This document shows, in pieces, positions 22,119 to 33,873 of a stretch of DNA of 64,000 bases. Numbering within the stretch: the first letter of the stretch is position 1; every line of letters starts with the position of its first letter. Source of the stretch: Verpa conica. Lineage: Eukaryota; Ascomycota; Pezizomycetes; Pezizales; Morchellaceae. Made by a program: the position numbers and the translations under genes. The DNA is taken from the NCBI GenBank assembly GCA_033030425.1, contig JAUFSD010000001.1, positions 3,658,001 to 3,722,000 of the forward strand, in the 5' to 3' direction. The notes beneath the pieces were generated by a model, which was given only the letters and a program-made list of their open reading frames with translations, did not search any database and was not told the DNA's origin.

Positions 22119-23783
22119 ATGTCCTACACCACAGAGACCAGAGCTCTCACTAATAACCTACAATCACAAATCTGTACTCCTAATGAGCACCGCCACTTCT
22201 GCGGTATCTGCAATAAAGCATTTAACAGACGTAAGCACACAGCTACGCTAGCTCTATTACAAGCTAACAACTGCATAGGAGACCTAAGGGACCGTCATAA
22301 GCGCCGCTGCGTCAAGGCGTCTACTCGACTCCCGGTTTCGAAGCGGAAATCGTGTCTCTCGTGTGTACGCTCTAAGGTACGATGTGACCTTGGGAGCCCG
22401 GTGTGCTCGAGGTGTCAGGAGAGGGGGAAGGAGTGTATATACACGGCCGCCACCGTGTCAAGAAAACAGCCAGATATTGTAGTTGGGGAACAGCCCGGGA
22501 AGCCACAGCGAGAGATTAGGGTATCTGCGGAAACCTTGGAGACGGTACCTATAGAAGAGCATGTTGGTCTGGATATGGGTATAACAGTGGATTCGGCGTT
22601 TCAGCAGCTGCTTGATGAGGATCTGTATTTTCAAACAAGTGGTGCGGGGTATATAACGGAGAAGTGAATACCCGTTTATCCACACCTACTGGTCATCGCT
22701 AATTAGCAGTTTATACTGACACTTAGGGATAATAATATCACTATTTCTTCTGATGATAATCACACTTGGGATATACAAAATAGCATACAAGATTCTTTTA
22801 GCAGCGAGAGATGGCTCCAAAACATCGATCTCCCATCCGAAGAATTCATGAACCGGCCATGGTCCACAAAACCAACTTCGCAAGACCTAGTACTCGCTCC
22901 AAAAGCCGGGACATCAATACCCGACTTCAGCTCCTTAATAGCACTAGACTCCTCGGCCCCAGAAAGTACAGAAACTACACTCACTCCACCCCCAAAACAC
23001 CACTCACAAACCCCCCGCCTCCCAACAGCCACACTCATCTCCATCCTCCTCTCCATCCCTACCGCCATGCTCCAAGACCACACCACCCCCTATTTTATAC
23101 ACCCGCATCTCTATCCCTGCTCCTCGCCGACGGTCGACACGGTCCCCTGCCCCGTTTCTAACGCGTTCTGCTTCCTCAAAGCCTACGAAGCAGCCGTCAG
23201 CTCCAGCCTTAACTTCATGCATAACGTCCTCAACACCGAGCGCGAACGCCTCATCTCACAATTCTCGGAGAGCAGCAGTATCACAGAAATCCTTGCCACA
23301 GTCCACGCACTGTGCATATACCAGATTATCGGCTTCTTTGATAGCGCTGATCCGGCACAAGTCCTAGCTGCAGAGAGACATAATAGTGGGTTTTTGAGAA
23401 TAGGGAGGGCCCTGGTTCGGTATTATAAATTTGAAGAGGTCAGGAGTCTGGGGTGGGAGGAGTGGAAGGTGATGGAGACAGTGAGGAGGACTATACATGT
23501 TGTGCATGCGGTTAATGTGATGTCTATGAGGGTGGTAGGGAGGGAGGGAGGTTATGAGCCGTTGGATGATGAGTTTGTCGGGGGTCTACCGTTGCCGTGT
23601 GCGGGGGAGGTATGGAGGGCGAGTAGTAGTGTGGAGTGGGAGAGGGCAAAGAGAAAGTTGGGGGAGGAGAAGGTGGTGACTTTGAATGAGTTGGTTGAAG
23701 GGGGGAGGTTAACGCATGAACTTTTGAGGAGGTATGAAGGGGATGATTTGGTGAGGTTGATACTTTCTTGTGTGAAGGTTTGA
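22119..23783 (+). CDS. C2HC plus Zn2Cys6 zinc-finger transcription factor
   Basis: Three exons: 22119-22230, 22279-22663 and 22727-23783, giving 517 residues. The first intron (48 nt, GTAAGC...CATAG with a GCTAAC branch site) interrupts a classical finger. Splicing joins CGICNKAFNRR to DLRDRHKRRC, with Cys28, Cys31, His44 and Cys48 as likely zinc ligands. Residues 63-90 are a canonical Zn2Cys6 cluster (C-x2-C-x6-C-x6-C-x2-C-x6-C: SCLSCVRSKVRCD...CSRCQERGKEC). The rest is an acidic, helical region without a clear fungal-specific middle-homology motif. The second intron joins ITEK to DNNITISS. Proteins pairing a finger with Zn2Cys6 occur in fungi and commonly regulate local or secondary metabolism; the targets are unknown. 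Because intron 1 is a multiple of three and contains no stop, retaining it would insert 16 residues and disrupt the finger. Confidence 0.85.
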
Positions 23784-24245
23784 GGAGTTTTGTTTAGAAA
23801 TAAATGTGGTGTGGGAGGTTTGTGTTTAGTTTATGCGTTTATAGAAATTACTTATAGGGATATCCTACTATGGAAGGTCTTACTGTTTTTCAAACCTTGT
23901 CAGCTCTTCTTTCCATTCGGGGGGGGGTCTCGAATGAATGAATGAATTAGTCATACATACAGGGGCAGTCTCGAGAGTGTTAATATTTATGATTTATTAT
24001 TTAGAGGTATGAACCTAATACCTAAAGAAAGTATCGGACACGCAAGAAATTGACATTTGAATAGGAATCGATGTAGCTTCCAAGATACCAAAGCTGCCGC
24101 ACTTCCACGGCGAATATATCCATAGTCACGACCCACTGGAACATAACCTATTGAGTAACTTAATATCCTACAACCCACTTAAATCAAAAACGAAAGCCTA
24201 ATAGCCCCTCCAATACCACCTCAAAACAATCCACAATCCCAAAAC
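23784..24245. other. Spacer between convergent genes, with repeat copy
   Basis: This is the 3' flank of both the transcription factor gene and the convergent 454-codon gene. It contains a GAATGAATGAATGAATTAGT copy of the dispersed repeat at 23932-23963 and no open frame of note. Confidence 0.6.
23932..23963 (+). repeat. GAATGAAT repeat, single copy
   Basis: GAATGAATGAATGAATTAGT, then CATACATACA, matches 20859-20893 and the arms of 45889-46053. It carries one more GAAT unit than the other copies. Confidence 0.55.
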
Positions 24246-25610
24246 CTACTCAAACACCTCCCACAAAATAAACCTCGCCCCATACCCCTTCCCGACTTTT
24301 TCCGCCATGGCCGGATGATCACCCTTCTCCTTCGACACCAACACCACATTCTCAGGATATATCTTCCCTAATAGCGCCAACTCCACCAATGGCGAGGAGA
24401 CCGGAACAACATGTATACCCGCCCCAGCCGTAACAAGCCCCGACTGACGGAGGATATCCAACGGCTTATGGACTGCCGCAGTCGCACTCAATCCAGTAAC
24501 AGCGGATGTAGTACCCTGCGGAAGATATGCAAACCTTCTCCCTCTTGCAATCTGACCTAGATCAACTCTGAGAGGATCCCCGGGGAACGACAACTGCAGA
24601 CTTAAAACCCTCGAGTCACCGCTACTGCCAGGTGTAATAACAATCGAAGCTTCGTAGTCTGGGTTAGGCGTAGTTGGGGGCGGCCATGTACCTTTCTGCA
24701 GAGACTGTTCGGACTCTCCTACATCTGACCTAGGAACCTCAAAGTACGCTGGATGCTCATACTCGAACAGCAGTTCCTCCGCCGATGTATCAATACGTGT
24801 AGGGTGATAACGCAGTAAGCGTAACGACCCCTGACCGATACCAAGACTCGCAGGCAAGACAGTTCCATAAGCGTACTGCCACCCATACCCCTCTTTCGCC
24901 CGAGTACTCAACGACCTGGCCGTCATGGACATTGCCATCTCCACAAGCGCTCTCTGCGGGACCTCCCCACCCATCATATCAGCCAAGAACAATTTCCTCG
25001 GCTTCTCGAACCCTCTCATCCCCCTACTTTCCGCGGTGAGGACCAACCGCACGTCTTCAAAGTTCTCGTAGGGGAGTAGTGCGTCCCGGAGGAGGATGAT
25101 CTGGTGGACCCATTCGTTGTAGAGTGTCATTACGTCGCTGCCGCCGGTTGGGCCGAGGAGGAGCGCTACGACGGGGGCGGACCAGAGGTGTCCTTCGCAG
25201 GGGGAGCGGATGCGGATTTGGGGGTCTGTGGTGGGCTGTGTGGATTCGCGCACATACCGGGTGAGTGTTGTCCCGATGAGGTCGGCTTGGGCGTAGAGTT
25301 CTTTGCGGGAGTTTCCGAGAGGGGCTGTAGGCAGTGGGAGGGAGGACTCGCGGGTTGTGGTGGATAAGAGGTTGGAGAGGCCTGATATGAGGGATTCGAG
25401 GTCGGCGAGGGTGGGGGCGTTGTTATTAATGCGGAAGATGACGGAGGAGAGGAGGGGAGTGGTGGAGGTTATAATTTCGCGGGGTGTTAGAGCGCCAATT
25501 GGGGGGTTCCATGTTGTAGTCTGGGGTGCGTAGGTGAATGGTGTGTGGGGGGTGTGATGCCCGAAGGTGAGGTTGGCGAGACTGGCAAGACGGTAGATTT
25601 TGGAGGCCAT
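24246..25610 (-). CDS. 454-residue protein of unknown function
   Basis: A single intronless frame of 454 codons begins at an ATG (25610) and ends at 24246. I do not recognise the family. There is no signal peptide, and no strong membrane span beyond a short hydrophobic patch (APVVALLLGPTGG, about residue 145). The protein alternates helix-like stretches (ENFEDVRLVLTAESRGMRGFEKP) with a Pro-rich segment and ends in GARFILWEVFE. The length and codon regularity leave little doubt that it is coding. It lies convergent to the zinc-finger gene and divergent from the glycine-rich gene at 26851, so about 1.2 kb of promoter is shared. A TATA-like box lies about 110 bp upstream. Confidence 0.75.
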   Translation of the reverse strand: MASKIYRLASLANLTFGHHTPHTPFTYAPQTTTWNPPIGALTPREIITSTTPLLSSVIFRINNNAPTLADLESLISGLSNLLSTTTRESSLPLPTAPLGNSRKELYAQADLIGTTLTRYVRESTQPTTDPQIRIRSPCEGHLWSAPVVALLLGPTGGSDVMTLYNEWVHQIILLRDALLPYENFEDVRLVLTAESRGMRGFEKPRKLFLADMMGGEVPQRALVEMAMSMTARSLSTRAKEGYGWQYAYGTVLPASLGIGQGSLRLLRYHPTRIDTSAEELLFEYEHPAYFEVPRSDVGESEQSLQKGTWPPPTTPNPDYEASIVITPGSSGDSRVLSLQLSFPGDPLRVDLGQIARGRRFAYLPQGTTSAVTGLSATAAVHKPLDILRQSGLVTAGAGIHVVPVSSPLVELALLGKIYPENVVLVSKEKGDHPAMAEKVGKGYGARFILWEVFE

Positions 25611-25718
25611 GTCGAGTGATGGGCTGTGAATGGTGTGAATAGTAGTTATCTGTTTAAAGAAGAATTGTTTAGATTTTGTGCGGATTATGTTCCTCGTTAT
25701 GCTGGGAATTTTTCTCTT

Positions 25719-25726
25719 TTATAAAT
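25719..25726 (-). promoter_or_regulatory. TATA-like box of the 454-residue gene
   Basis: TTTATAAAAG on the minus strand lies about 110 bp before the ATG at 25610, a suitable distance for a fungal TATA element. Assignment is by position and sequence only. Confidence 0.45.
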
Positions 25727-25792
25727 ACTTTGAAATAATAATTCATGGGCGTTTTGTAGGCTCTCGGACATGGCTGGTCTGCACCATGACCT

Positions 25793-25830
25793 CCGACCTC
25801 CGATACCCGATGTCCGATGTCCGATGTCCG
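25793..25830 (+). repeat. Tandem 7-bp repeat CCGATGT
   Basis: Five consecutive 7-bp units plus a partial: CCGACCT, CCGATAC, then CCGATGT three times, then CCG. It lies in a divergent promoter and could be a factor-binding array or a simple expansion. Confidence 0.75.
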
Positions 25831-26850
25831 AGTGGAATAAGCAACCCCGAAGACTGCCGAACGGAATAGAAAGATTAGAAGGGAATAGAGCGTAGATTAT
25901 CAGGTCTTAGAGGTTGTGTTGTATGAATCCCGTATCAGGGTTGCGCGGGCTGAGAAACCCGATTTCGAGTGATTTTTCATGAACCAAATTATACGTATAG
26001 TAATCATTATCTCAATAATCTTTCAGACATTAAGATATAGCTAAGGTTATATGTCTCATATATTTGGAATTATTAGCATAGACATCTCTTGATGGTAGAT
26101 TAAATTATTTGTTCCAGGTATGATCAAGTCAGCTCACTCTCAAATAGAGCAAGGATTCTAAAGGAATGAACTCTGTGCTTATAACGCCAATTGAAAACTG
26201 AACCAACGAGCCTAGACGCTAACAACAAACTCTTGAAGGTCTACAATACTCCAACAGCCTACAGCGAGAAACCATCTAATTATACCGACAAAATACCACT
26301 CCAACTCTCATAAAACCAAACTCCTATATTATGACCCCCCCAAGCTCTCACCATCAAGAGAGCTTAAACACCCCACAAGACGCGCGTCTCTCGACAAAAC
26401 TGGTAATCTCCAGTTCGGGAGTAATTATCGATTTGAGTCTGCCCTGCAGATCGTCGGATTAGATAGATAACGCGAGAGATTTATCCGTGTAACAAGACAA
26501 GAACTTTAGTAACACAACCCCTGCCCCGCGCCAAGGGAGCATAGAATATACACATACAGAACTCCATGCCTATGAATTCCTCCGGACATAAATGATTCCG
26601 GCGGCACTTACTCTACCGGCCTCACACGTGGCCGGGTGGGTAACAGGATACCATACATATGTACCTCAGGTGATGGGTTGGTCACGAACAGCAACAAAAA
26701 ACAAATACTATCAGCCACAATCCAAGACAAACTCCTTCCCCCCTCCATATTCGGAATTCTCTCTCTCTCAGCCTCGACCTTCTTCTCCACTCCCCCTGCC
26801 TCCAAAAAAACAACCAGTTCTCAACCTAGGGGGGAAGCTCAACTTCTACA

Positions 26851-29800
26851 ATGTCACTTGTTGAAAGGGTCGTAATCGCCGCTGACGGTGGGCCCGGTGA
26901 AGCCGGTAGTCAATTATACAATTACCGCGATAGGGCAGGTTAGCTCCACCCTCCTCAATGATAGTACGTACTGTACATAGCTCACCAGTACCCTAGCTCA
27001 ACCCAACAGGATCGGCGAAAACGGGCGATCGGCTTCTGTTGCTACTGCAGGTACACATGCTGGCACGGCCTCGATAGAGATAACGCCGTCGAAGCTTGAG
27101 CCGGGCGGGATCCACGCCGAGGGAACGCTAGAGTTGGTAGGATCGCGGTGGGAGGTTGCGGGTGGGAAGACACTCTTCTTGTCTGCGCGGGGAGGAGACG
27201 GTGGCGCCGGGGGTAGAGGTGAGGACGGTCAGAATGGGGGCGTGGGTCTGAATGGTGAGAATGCGACGGAGCATCAGGAGGCGCAGAATGGAGGGCCTGG
27301 TGCGCGCGGGGGAGAGTACGGTCCCATGGTTGTTTTTCTGCGGAGGTTTGGATTGGTGGGCTAATTGGGTTTGTGTGTGTAGTGCTGGGTACGGTACAGA
27401 TGGTGGGAACGGCGGGAACGGCGGGGTTGTCTTCATTGAGGTTTCGGAGCACGATACAGGGCTACTTCTGGCGGTCGATTGGGATGTTTCGGGCGGGAGG
27501 GGCGGTGAGAGCGGTGTTCATGGTAATCCCGGGGAAGGAGGTCAGGGCGGCGAAGGAGGTGCAGAGTTTAGTTGGTAAATCTATCACCAGTTTGTTACTA
27601 TGTCTACACCCCAAATGATTAATACCCAGTTCTTGCACGATAGGCAAGTATTCGACGGTATTGGATATACTTGCTGTGGAGGCGCAAGAGTCTGTACCTG
27701 TACAAAAGTACGTATCTGATTACAACCCCTAGGATTTTCAGCGTCTAACCCGTGTAGTTCATCCAAGTCAATAAATATATCACCTATACCCGCAATGCTG
27801 GCGCTCGAGGCCCTCAAGGGGCCTATGGTTCTCCCCCGCAGACAGCTTTGAGAGCAGGCATCAATGGTAATCAAGGCTCAACACATATCAAGGTCAAGAG
27901 CTCAAATGGCATGGAATCAATCTACCCCAACAAGTACCACATCAGGGTTGTCAATTTTGAGGTTGTTGATACAGGGAATGATGGAGTTTTCGAGCCTGGC
28001 GAATATATCATCGTGAGGAATATAAGTGTGCAAAACATAGGTAAATATCACTGGTCTCGAATTCTGATCTAAAGTAGGTGCTAATTTGATAGGGGGGATG
28101 CCTTCGCCTGCTTATGCACAAATACCTATACTGATCAATGGCACTGGCTGGTTTGATCCACTGATTGACGAACCCGCGTATCTCCCCACATCAATATTCC
28201 CCGGAGAGACTGTCAGTGTTCGTGGGGAAGTGCGCGCTTTCATACGGCAGGAGATACACCCGCGTGATCCTGGGGTGGTTTTCTCGGCGTTTGACGAGTT
28301 GAATTTGATTGCGGTAATGCCTGGTATAAACAGGATACTCCCCGAGTTCTTTCAGCCTGTGACTATTCCAATAAGGTATCCCTTGGAACTCGATGCACCA
28401 AGATACCTGTCTTCGGTCGAGCGAGGAAATGATGTTACGTTTTCTTGGAGGGTATGGCTCTAAGATGTCTAAAGACCGATATAATACTGACCTCAATAGC
28501 TTCTGAATGTTAGCAACAAACCATATGGTATTCAAGGAGCTCTTCGCCGAGCTTCAGGTACCTGTTTGTCAGAAATTGGCGATAACCATGTGTTTTTATT
28601 TACTGAAACAGACTCTAAGGATGGTAGCTCGCGTGGTATTGATCTATTAGATGTTTTGGCCCCGGGAGCAGCAGTGACGATTGCCCAAACGCTCAGAGTT
28701 TCAGAGCGCGCAGACCAATATTCAACTAGCGCTCTAACATTGGAACTACTTCTAGCAGAGCCTGGAGATAACGAGAAGAGGTTTTGCATATTACCATCTC
28801 CATGCTACCCTCTCCGCTCAATTATGAAATACTCTCTCGAAGTTCAAGTTTCGGCAAAGTACAGCTACAACCCCAACTCCAGCTTCCTCGTGGTCGTCAA
28901 TACTGAAACGAGGCCAGAGGTAATCCACCAGCTATACAGGTTTATGGGAGACCTGAGGACCAGCCTCGACGTCTGGAACCTGAGCGTGTACGGGAATTTT
29001 GTCAACCCCCTGACAGGAAGATATGTATTATTTGATTACATTGGCAAATCGATAATAATCTTCGGAAACCCTTTCGAATACTTCCGTCAAGGCCCACGAT
29101 CCGCATACGGATTGACAGACCCCTTCATCATCGCATACCTCGCCGCCGCCGGAACAAACTTCCTCTTCCCAGAAACCACAGCCGGCGACTCATCCCTCCC
29201 GCCGTGGTTCTCTGCACTGTGTTTCCCCACATACACAGTCGCGCCAGAAACCGTAGCCATAGACCGCAAGGTCCTAATCCCGACCATCAACTGCGAGCAG
29301 CGAAACGGCGCCCTCGCCACCCACATCTTCATCGCGAAAACACAGCTCCTTAAAAACGACAAAAGCGTTCTATCAGCCGAGACCAAACGGACCGCAAAAT
29401 CACTAGACGAGCATCTCCCACTACACCGGTTTTCGGTGTCGCCGGTATCAAGCGCCTCAAAGAAGATAGCGGGAACGATCATTGTGCGCCAGGGACTACC
29501 GCGTGCTGCGAGGGTTGTTGCCGCCTATCACCGCTGGAATGTGTTTGGGGATAGGCTGTCGGATTATAATATGTATTTGATTGTTGCCTCGCTGCCGTTT
29601 AGGACCCGCGTGAGGATATTCTGGAATAGGGTTGGTGGGCAGATAGTGCCAGATCCTGCAGGTGATGCGAACGCCGTTAGTGTGTTTGAGAAGATCAATA
29701 AACCGATCCTCAACCCTTCTGGCATGGTAGAGTTGGACTCAGGTGAAGTTTTAGGAACAAAAGCAAAGTCAGATAAACTGGAAAACCCCCCTCTCAGTCG

Positions 29801-30538
29801 CGCGCAAATCGATGAGAAAGTAAGTTCTCGGCCTCGAATTTTTTTTTAAAAAAAAAATATTCTTTCTACTTACCATATATATTTTTCTAGATTTATAGGG
29901 CAGTTGCTCTTAGTCTAAACTACGAGATAGAGCTGGAGATCTCCCGTTTTTGCGCTGAAGCACCATGGCCCGATGTCATCGCCGAAAACACCTGTCTCTA
30001 CCAAGTTTCTAAACTCGACCGCTTCCTCTCTGTGGCCCTCAACACAACCAAAGCCGACCTACCGAGCGAATTTGAAATCATGGTCGAGACACTAGGCTGT
30101 CTCGTAGCCGGGATCGAACCAGTCGGCGCAGGGCAATACATAGGCCAAAAGATGGTCCGATACGGCAACCGCCGAGCCCACCTAAGAGTACAAACACTCA
30201 CGAAGCTAGACGGTGCACTGCGCGCAGTGTATACAGAGAAAGTCGCCGCGAAGCTTAAAAGAAAACTTACGAGGGCAAGCGATAAGATGAAGGGGGAGAT
30301 GGCCAAGACGGATGATAAGACTATGCTGAAGGTGATTCTTGCAAGACTTAAAGCTTTCACGGGGGAGGAGTTTGTACCGTTGCCGTTCTACGATGCTAGT
30401 ATGATGGAGGGCCAGTCGGAGGCGTGGAGTGAGTCCGATCCAGCATCGAGAATGGCGGTTCATGCGGAGATACTGGCGAGGATTGCGAATGACGAGGCTT
30501 ATAGTAGGGCGATGTTGGGTGAGATGGTTAGGGTGTAA
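26851..30538 (+). CDS. Large protein with glycine-rich (collagen-like) N-terminus
   Basis: Eight exons fit: 26851-26938, 27051-27345, 27383-27574, 27644-27707, 27758-28040, 28093-28451, 28500-29819 and 29891-30538, together 1,082 residues. It resembles a family of large fungal proteins (DUF7932-like; assignment from memory of the pattern). The N-terminus has a VVIAADGGPGEAG motif, then dense Gly repeats such as GGDGGAGGRGEDGQNGG, followed by a beta-rich region (FEVVDTGNDGVFEPGEYIIV, an NPCBM/DUF11-like strand pattern). A mixed region with the globular core FLVVVNTETRPEVIHQLYRF comes next, and a charged helical C-terminus ends the protein. No signal peptide or membrane span is visible. The junction 27345/27383 needs a 37-nt intron, shorter than usual. 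The reading frame agrees, but that junction may be wrong or conceal a sequence error. The function is not known. Confidence 0.78.
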
Positions 30539-31454
30539 AAGCCGTATAATACTCCGGGTTACCTCTTATTGGCTGATCACGGTTCATTATCTCCATGTAG
30601 TATTACTTAATAAGCTCTACAATAAACCCTAGTCTTAGTATTCACACTTTTTAGTATTAGAGATTTTTCGTTTGAGCTAAAATAGCACGTGAGATTACTA
30701 GACCAAAGCTCTTCTAAAGATGACAACTGAAGCCCGCTCTCTACAGTCAGCTACAACTATTTTTATCGAAACCCAGCCTCCAATCATTCCACTCCCAACT
30801 TTTCAGCTCGCCCAGCCCTACGTCGAGCTGAAACCAAATATCACCTACCACTCGGAAGATCCTATAGTGCCAGCCTGCATAACGGTCACACGGCGTGAAG
30901 GCAACTAGCTGGCCTCTAAAAAGAATAATAAAATAAAAAATCCCACATAAAAAGTCTCTCGCCAGGCTACAATTACCCGCTACGGGGTCCTTAAAATGGG
31001 TATCAGAATCGGTTTTGAATATATCTACCTCCCCTCTATACACAGCCCTACTACGGGGGCTAGGCACCAGCTTTGCTGCTTTTTTAATCCTCAACTTTAA
31101 ACGTTTAAGGCTTACCTTACTGTACCAAGCTATATATGCGGGTAGCCCCTAATTCGAAAGCACGCCCGAGAAGATGTCGAGATATAATCTGCACCGGGTA
31201 TGTATGGGTCATCCTGCATATTGAAGGGAACTGCATGTTCACGCTATCTAAATACCTAGCCCAGTAAACGGTTTCTACTCACTTGCAACGAGACTTGGGA
31301 GAAAATATATCAATTATTCTTTGATGACTTTTAGCCCACCCAGATGCCACGAAATCATCTTCATAAAAAGAACCCACAACCAGACAAAGGAAACGCATGG
31401 TATCACATAAAAGTAATATATAAAAAAGAATAATAAAGAGAAAACAATAACACT
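30539..31454. other. Spacer between convergent genes
   Basis: 3' flanks of the glycine-rich and S41 genes. A 62-codon plus-strand frame (30720-30908, starting MTTEARSLQS) has no domain and is not called. The rest is AT-rich. Confidence 0.5.
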
Positions 31455-33873
31455 TTAAATGGTGATATTCAACCCACTACCACGTCCGTTAATCTTCTGC
31501 CAAATCAACTCTCCGATGGAATTCCATGTCTTTCCAACATGTTCATGATCGTCGTCGTTGTCTTCGTCGTCAGATTCCACTCCAGTACCCAATACTTCAC
31601 CCTCCTTATCCCTGAATGCTGAACCTCCTAGAACATCCAGTTCATCGCTTTCAGATGAATCTCCGGCAGCATCTGAGGCAGGGCTTTTATTTGTAGAAGA
31701 GCTTCCCACATACGCTGCGTCGTTCCAAGCAACATCCCTAGCTGCGGCCCACATGATTTGTGGATACGTAATCATATCCATTGTGTAGGACAAATGGTAT
31801 TCCGCTGGGTCGTAGATGAATTCAATTGGAAGGTCTTGTTCGTCTTTACGCCATGAATTCCGTAGGTTGACTGCAGCAGCTGCTAGAGAAATTTCCATCA
31901 CATCTGGTATGTAATCGTACTATAATAGAAAGCTGTTAGAAGAGTGGGCGGTTTGAGATGGAGGAAACATACCTTAGAGACATCTTCGCCAAGGAAGGCG
32001 TATACCCATCCACCAATTTCATCGAATGAAAGAACTTGTGATCCCTTGACACCACCGACAGTTTGCATTGGGCCATCGTGAGGTCGGCCACCGAATGCGA
32101 CAGAACGAACGCCTTGTTCAGCCATGGCTTCTGCGAATATAGCACAAGTGCTACCACACATTCCCGATGAGAGCTGTACAGTCCCAGTCAGAATTCAGTT
32201 CTAGAAGATAGTAAGTTCAAAAAAACTCACCAAGATTATGTTGTCAGTGTCAAATGGCTGCGGTCCAGAATAAGATTCTGGTAGGTCATTCCCCTCTCTG
32301 TTCCTCTCAGCAATATCTGGTCTAGCAATGACCGTAAAGTAATCCTTATCCTTATAAACAGGTCCCAAAAACTCTTTGTAGCTGGAAAAATCGCCTCCGT
32401 CCATCTTGTGGTACTGTCCAATATCCCAATAGCTCTCGTTGACCTTACCTCCTTTTGTGAGCATAGTATCCAGTGCAGGACTCCAGCGCATATTTGTACC
32501 AAAGAAATGATCCGCCTTTGGAAAGAACTGCATAGCCGCATCATTACCGAGAGCAATCCACCCACCCCCGTTTCCAGTAACATCGATGATAATTTTCTTG
32601 ATACCTTTTGACCGGAGGTACACAATAGAGTCGGAGATGAAGGTAGAGAAGTCGCCCATTGCGGATGATTCTGGCTGGAATGTAGTTATCACAAGGACTC
32701 CGGTTTCTTTATCAAGGACATAGAGCAGCAATAACCCATCCTCTGAGGTCATAGCGGGCTTGAGGGTAGTGAGGGTAGAGTTTTGTGCACGCTTCTGCAG
32801 AGGCTCGCCCAAAGACATCCCGCTTCTCTTTTCCTTCTTGTGGGAGTTTTCTTTGTCGTGGAGAATTACACTGACGAATTTCTCACGGGCAGTCTCGATG
32901 TCATCCTGGCTACGGAGGCAGACATTTGAATAAAACGAATCTACCGAATCGAAGGTAGCACCAGTTGGAACGTTAAGATAAGCAGCCCTGTGAAATCAAT
33001 TAGCAAGTGAATACCATCAAGTATAATTAAAAACTTACCACTCAACCGTGGTCGTTACGCCATTCGCCCAAGTTATTTTGAGGTCCTCATCATCATAGGT
33101 AACACGTAATGAGAAAACACCCTCCATGAACTTGCCACCCCGCGAGTGCACCACCGCCTGATTCCATCTCGCATCAGGGTCAATCCAGTTTAACTCTGGG
33201 TGGTTGTTGGAAAAATCTCTCAGATAGTCGACAGCATCTATATCATTGATCTTCTTGATCTTACTCCCGAGCTCCCAGCCACCTGTAACCCTCTTGATGG
33301 CGTAAATATCTGGAACACTATCTGGGGTTTTGGCTACTGAGATGACGGAGTATTGGTGCATGAAGGCGAATGCAGAGTAGCAGTTTGGGATGAACTGTGT
33401 GTGTCCATCTCGATAGTAGCCAAAAAGGTAGACCAAGTCTTTGTTGAATTCATACTCATTCTTATATGTTCCGTCCTTGATATTACTTTCAATGATATCT
33501 AGTGTACTGTTGGTATCGATTGGATAGAGCTCGAGCTCGGGTGTTGGAGGGTCTGCAAAATATGTTTGAGCAGAGTAGAACTGGAGATAAAGGCGTATCT
33601 GATGGAGGGTGTTTAAGGCTTCATCCTCATGTAATGGGATGGCTTTCAAGCAATCATATGCTAATTTTGCCGGGATCGAGCGAGCACCAGCAGCTTTTAA
33701 AAAAAAATTAGAACCATAAAATACAACTGTAAAGGTTAGGAAAATTCACCTGTAGCTTCTTCGAGTTCCAGTGAGGCTATTCCACAGGCATCAAGCTCTG
33801 ACTGTGAAGAGGACTGGATGAGAGACGAAAAAAGGAACAGAGCAGCCCCGAAGGCAGATCGAATGTTCTTCAT
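31455..33873 (-). CDS. Secreted S41-family peptidase (CPAF-like)
   Basis: Five exons: 33873-33750, 33693-33039, 32987-32231, 32173-31973 and 31919-31455, total 2,202 nt, 733 residues, phases consistent. The first 20 or so residues (MKNIRSAFGAALFLFSSLIQ) form a signal peptide. The mature protein matches the fungal S41 peptidases related to chlamydial CPAF. His139 lies in YYRDGHTQF, and the helix-strand core KKIIIDVTGNGGG is typical of tail-specific proteases. The presumed nucleophile Ser lies in SGMCGSTCAIF (about residue 520). A Glu in PIEFIYDPAEYH could complete the triad. A serine/aspartate-rich tail (SSESDELDVLGG, ESDDEDNDDDHE) precedes the C-terminus. It is expected to be an extracellular serine protease; the substrate is unknown. 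Confidence 0.88.

Larger units (their letters stand above)
25611..26850. other. Divergent promoter region
   Basis: 1.2 kb between divergently transcribed genes. It contains a TATA-like box, a 7-bp tandem repeat (25793-25830) and otherwise AT-rich non-coding DNA. Short frames at 26592-26875 overlap the 5' flank of the glycine-rich gene and are not supported. Confidence 0.55.
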
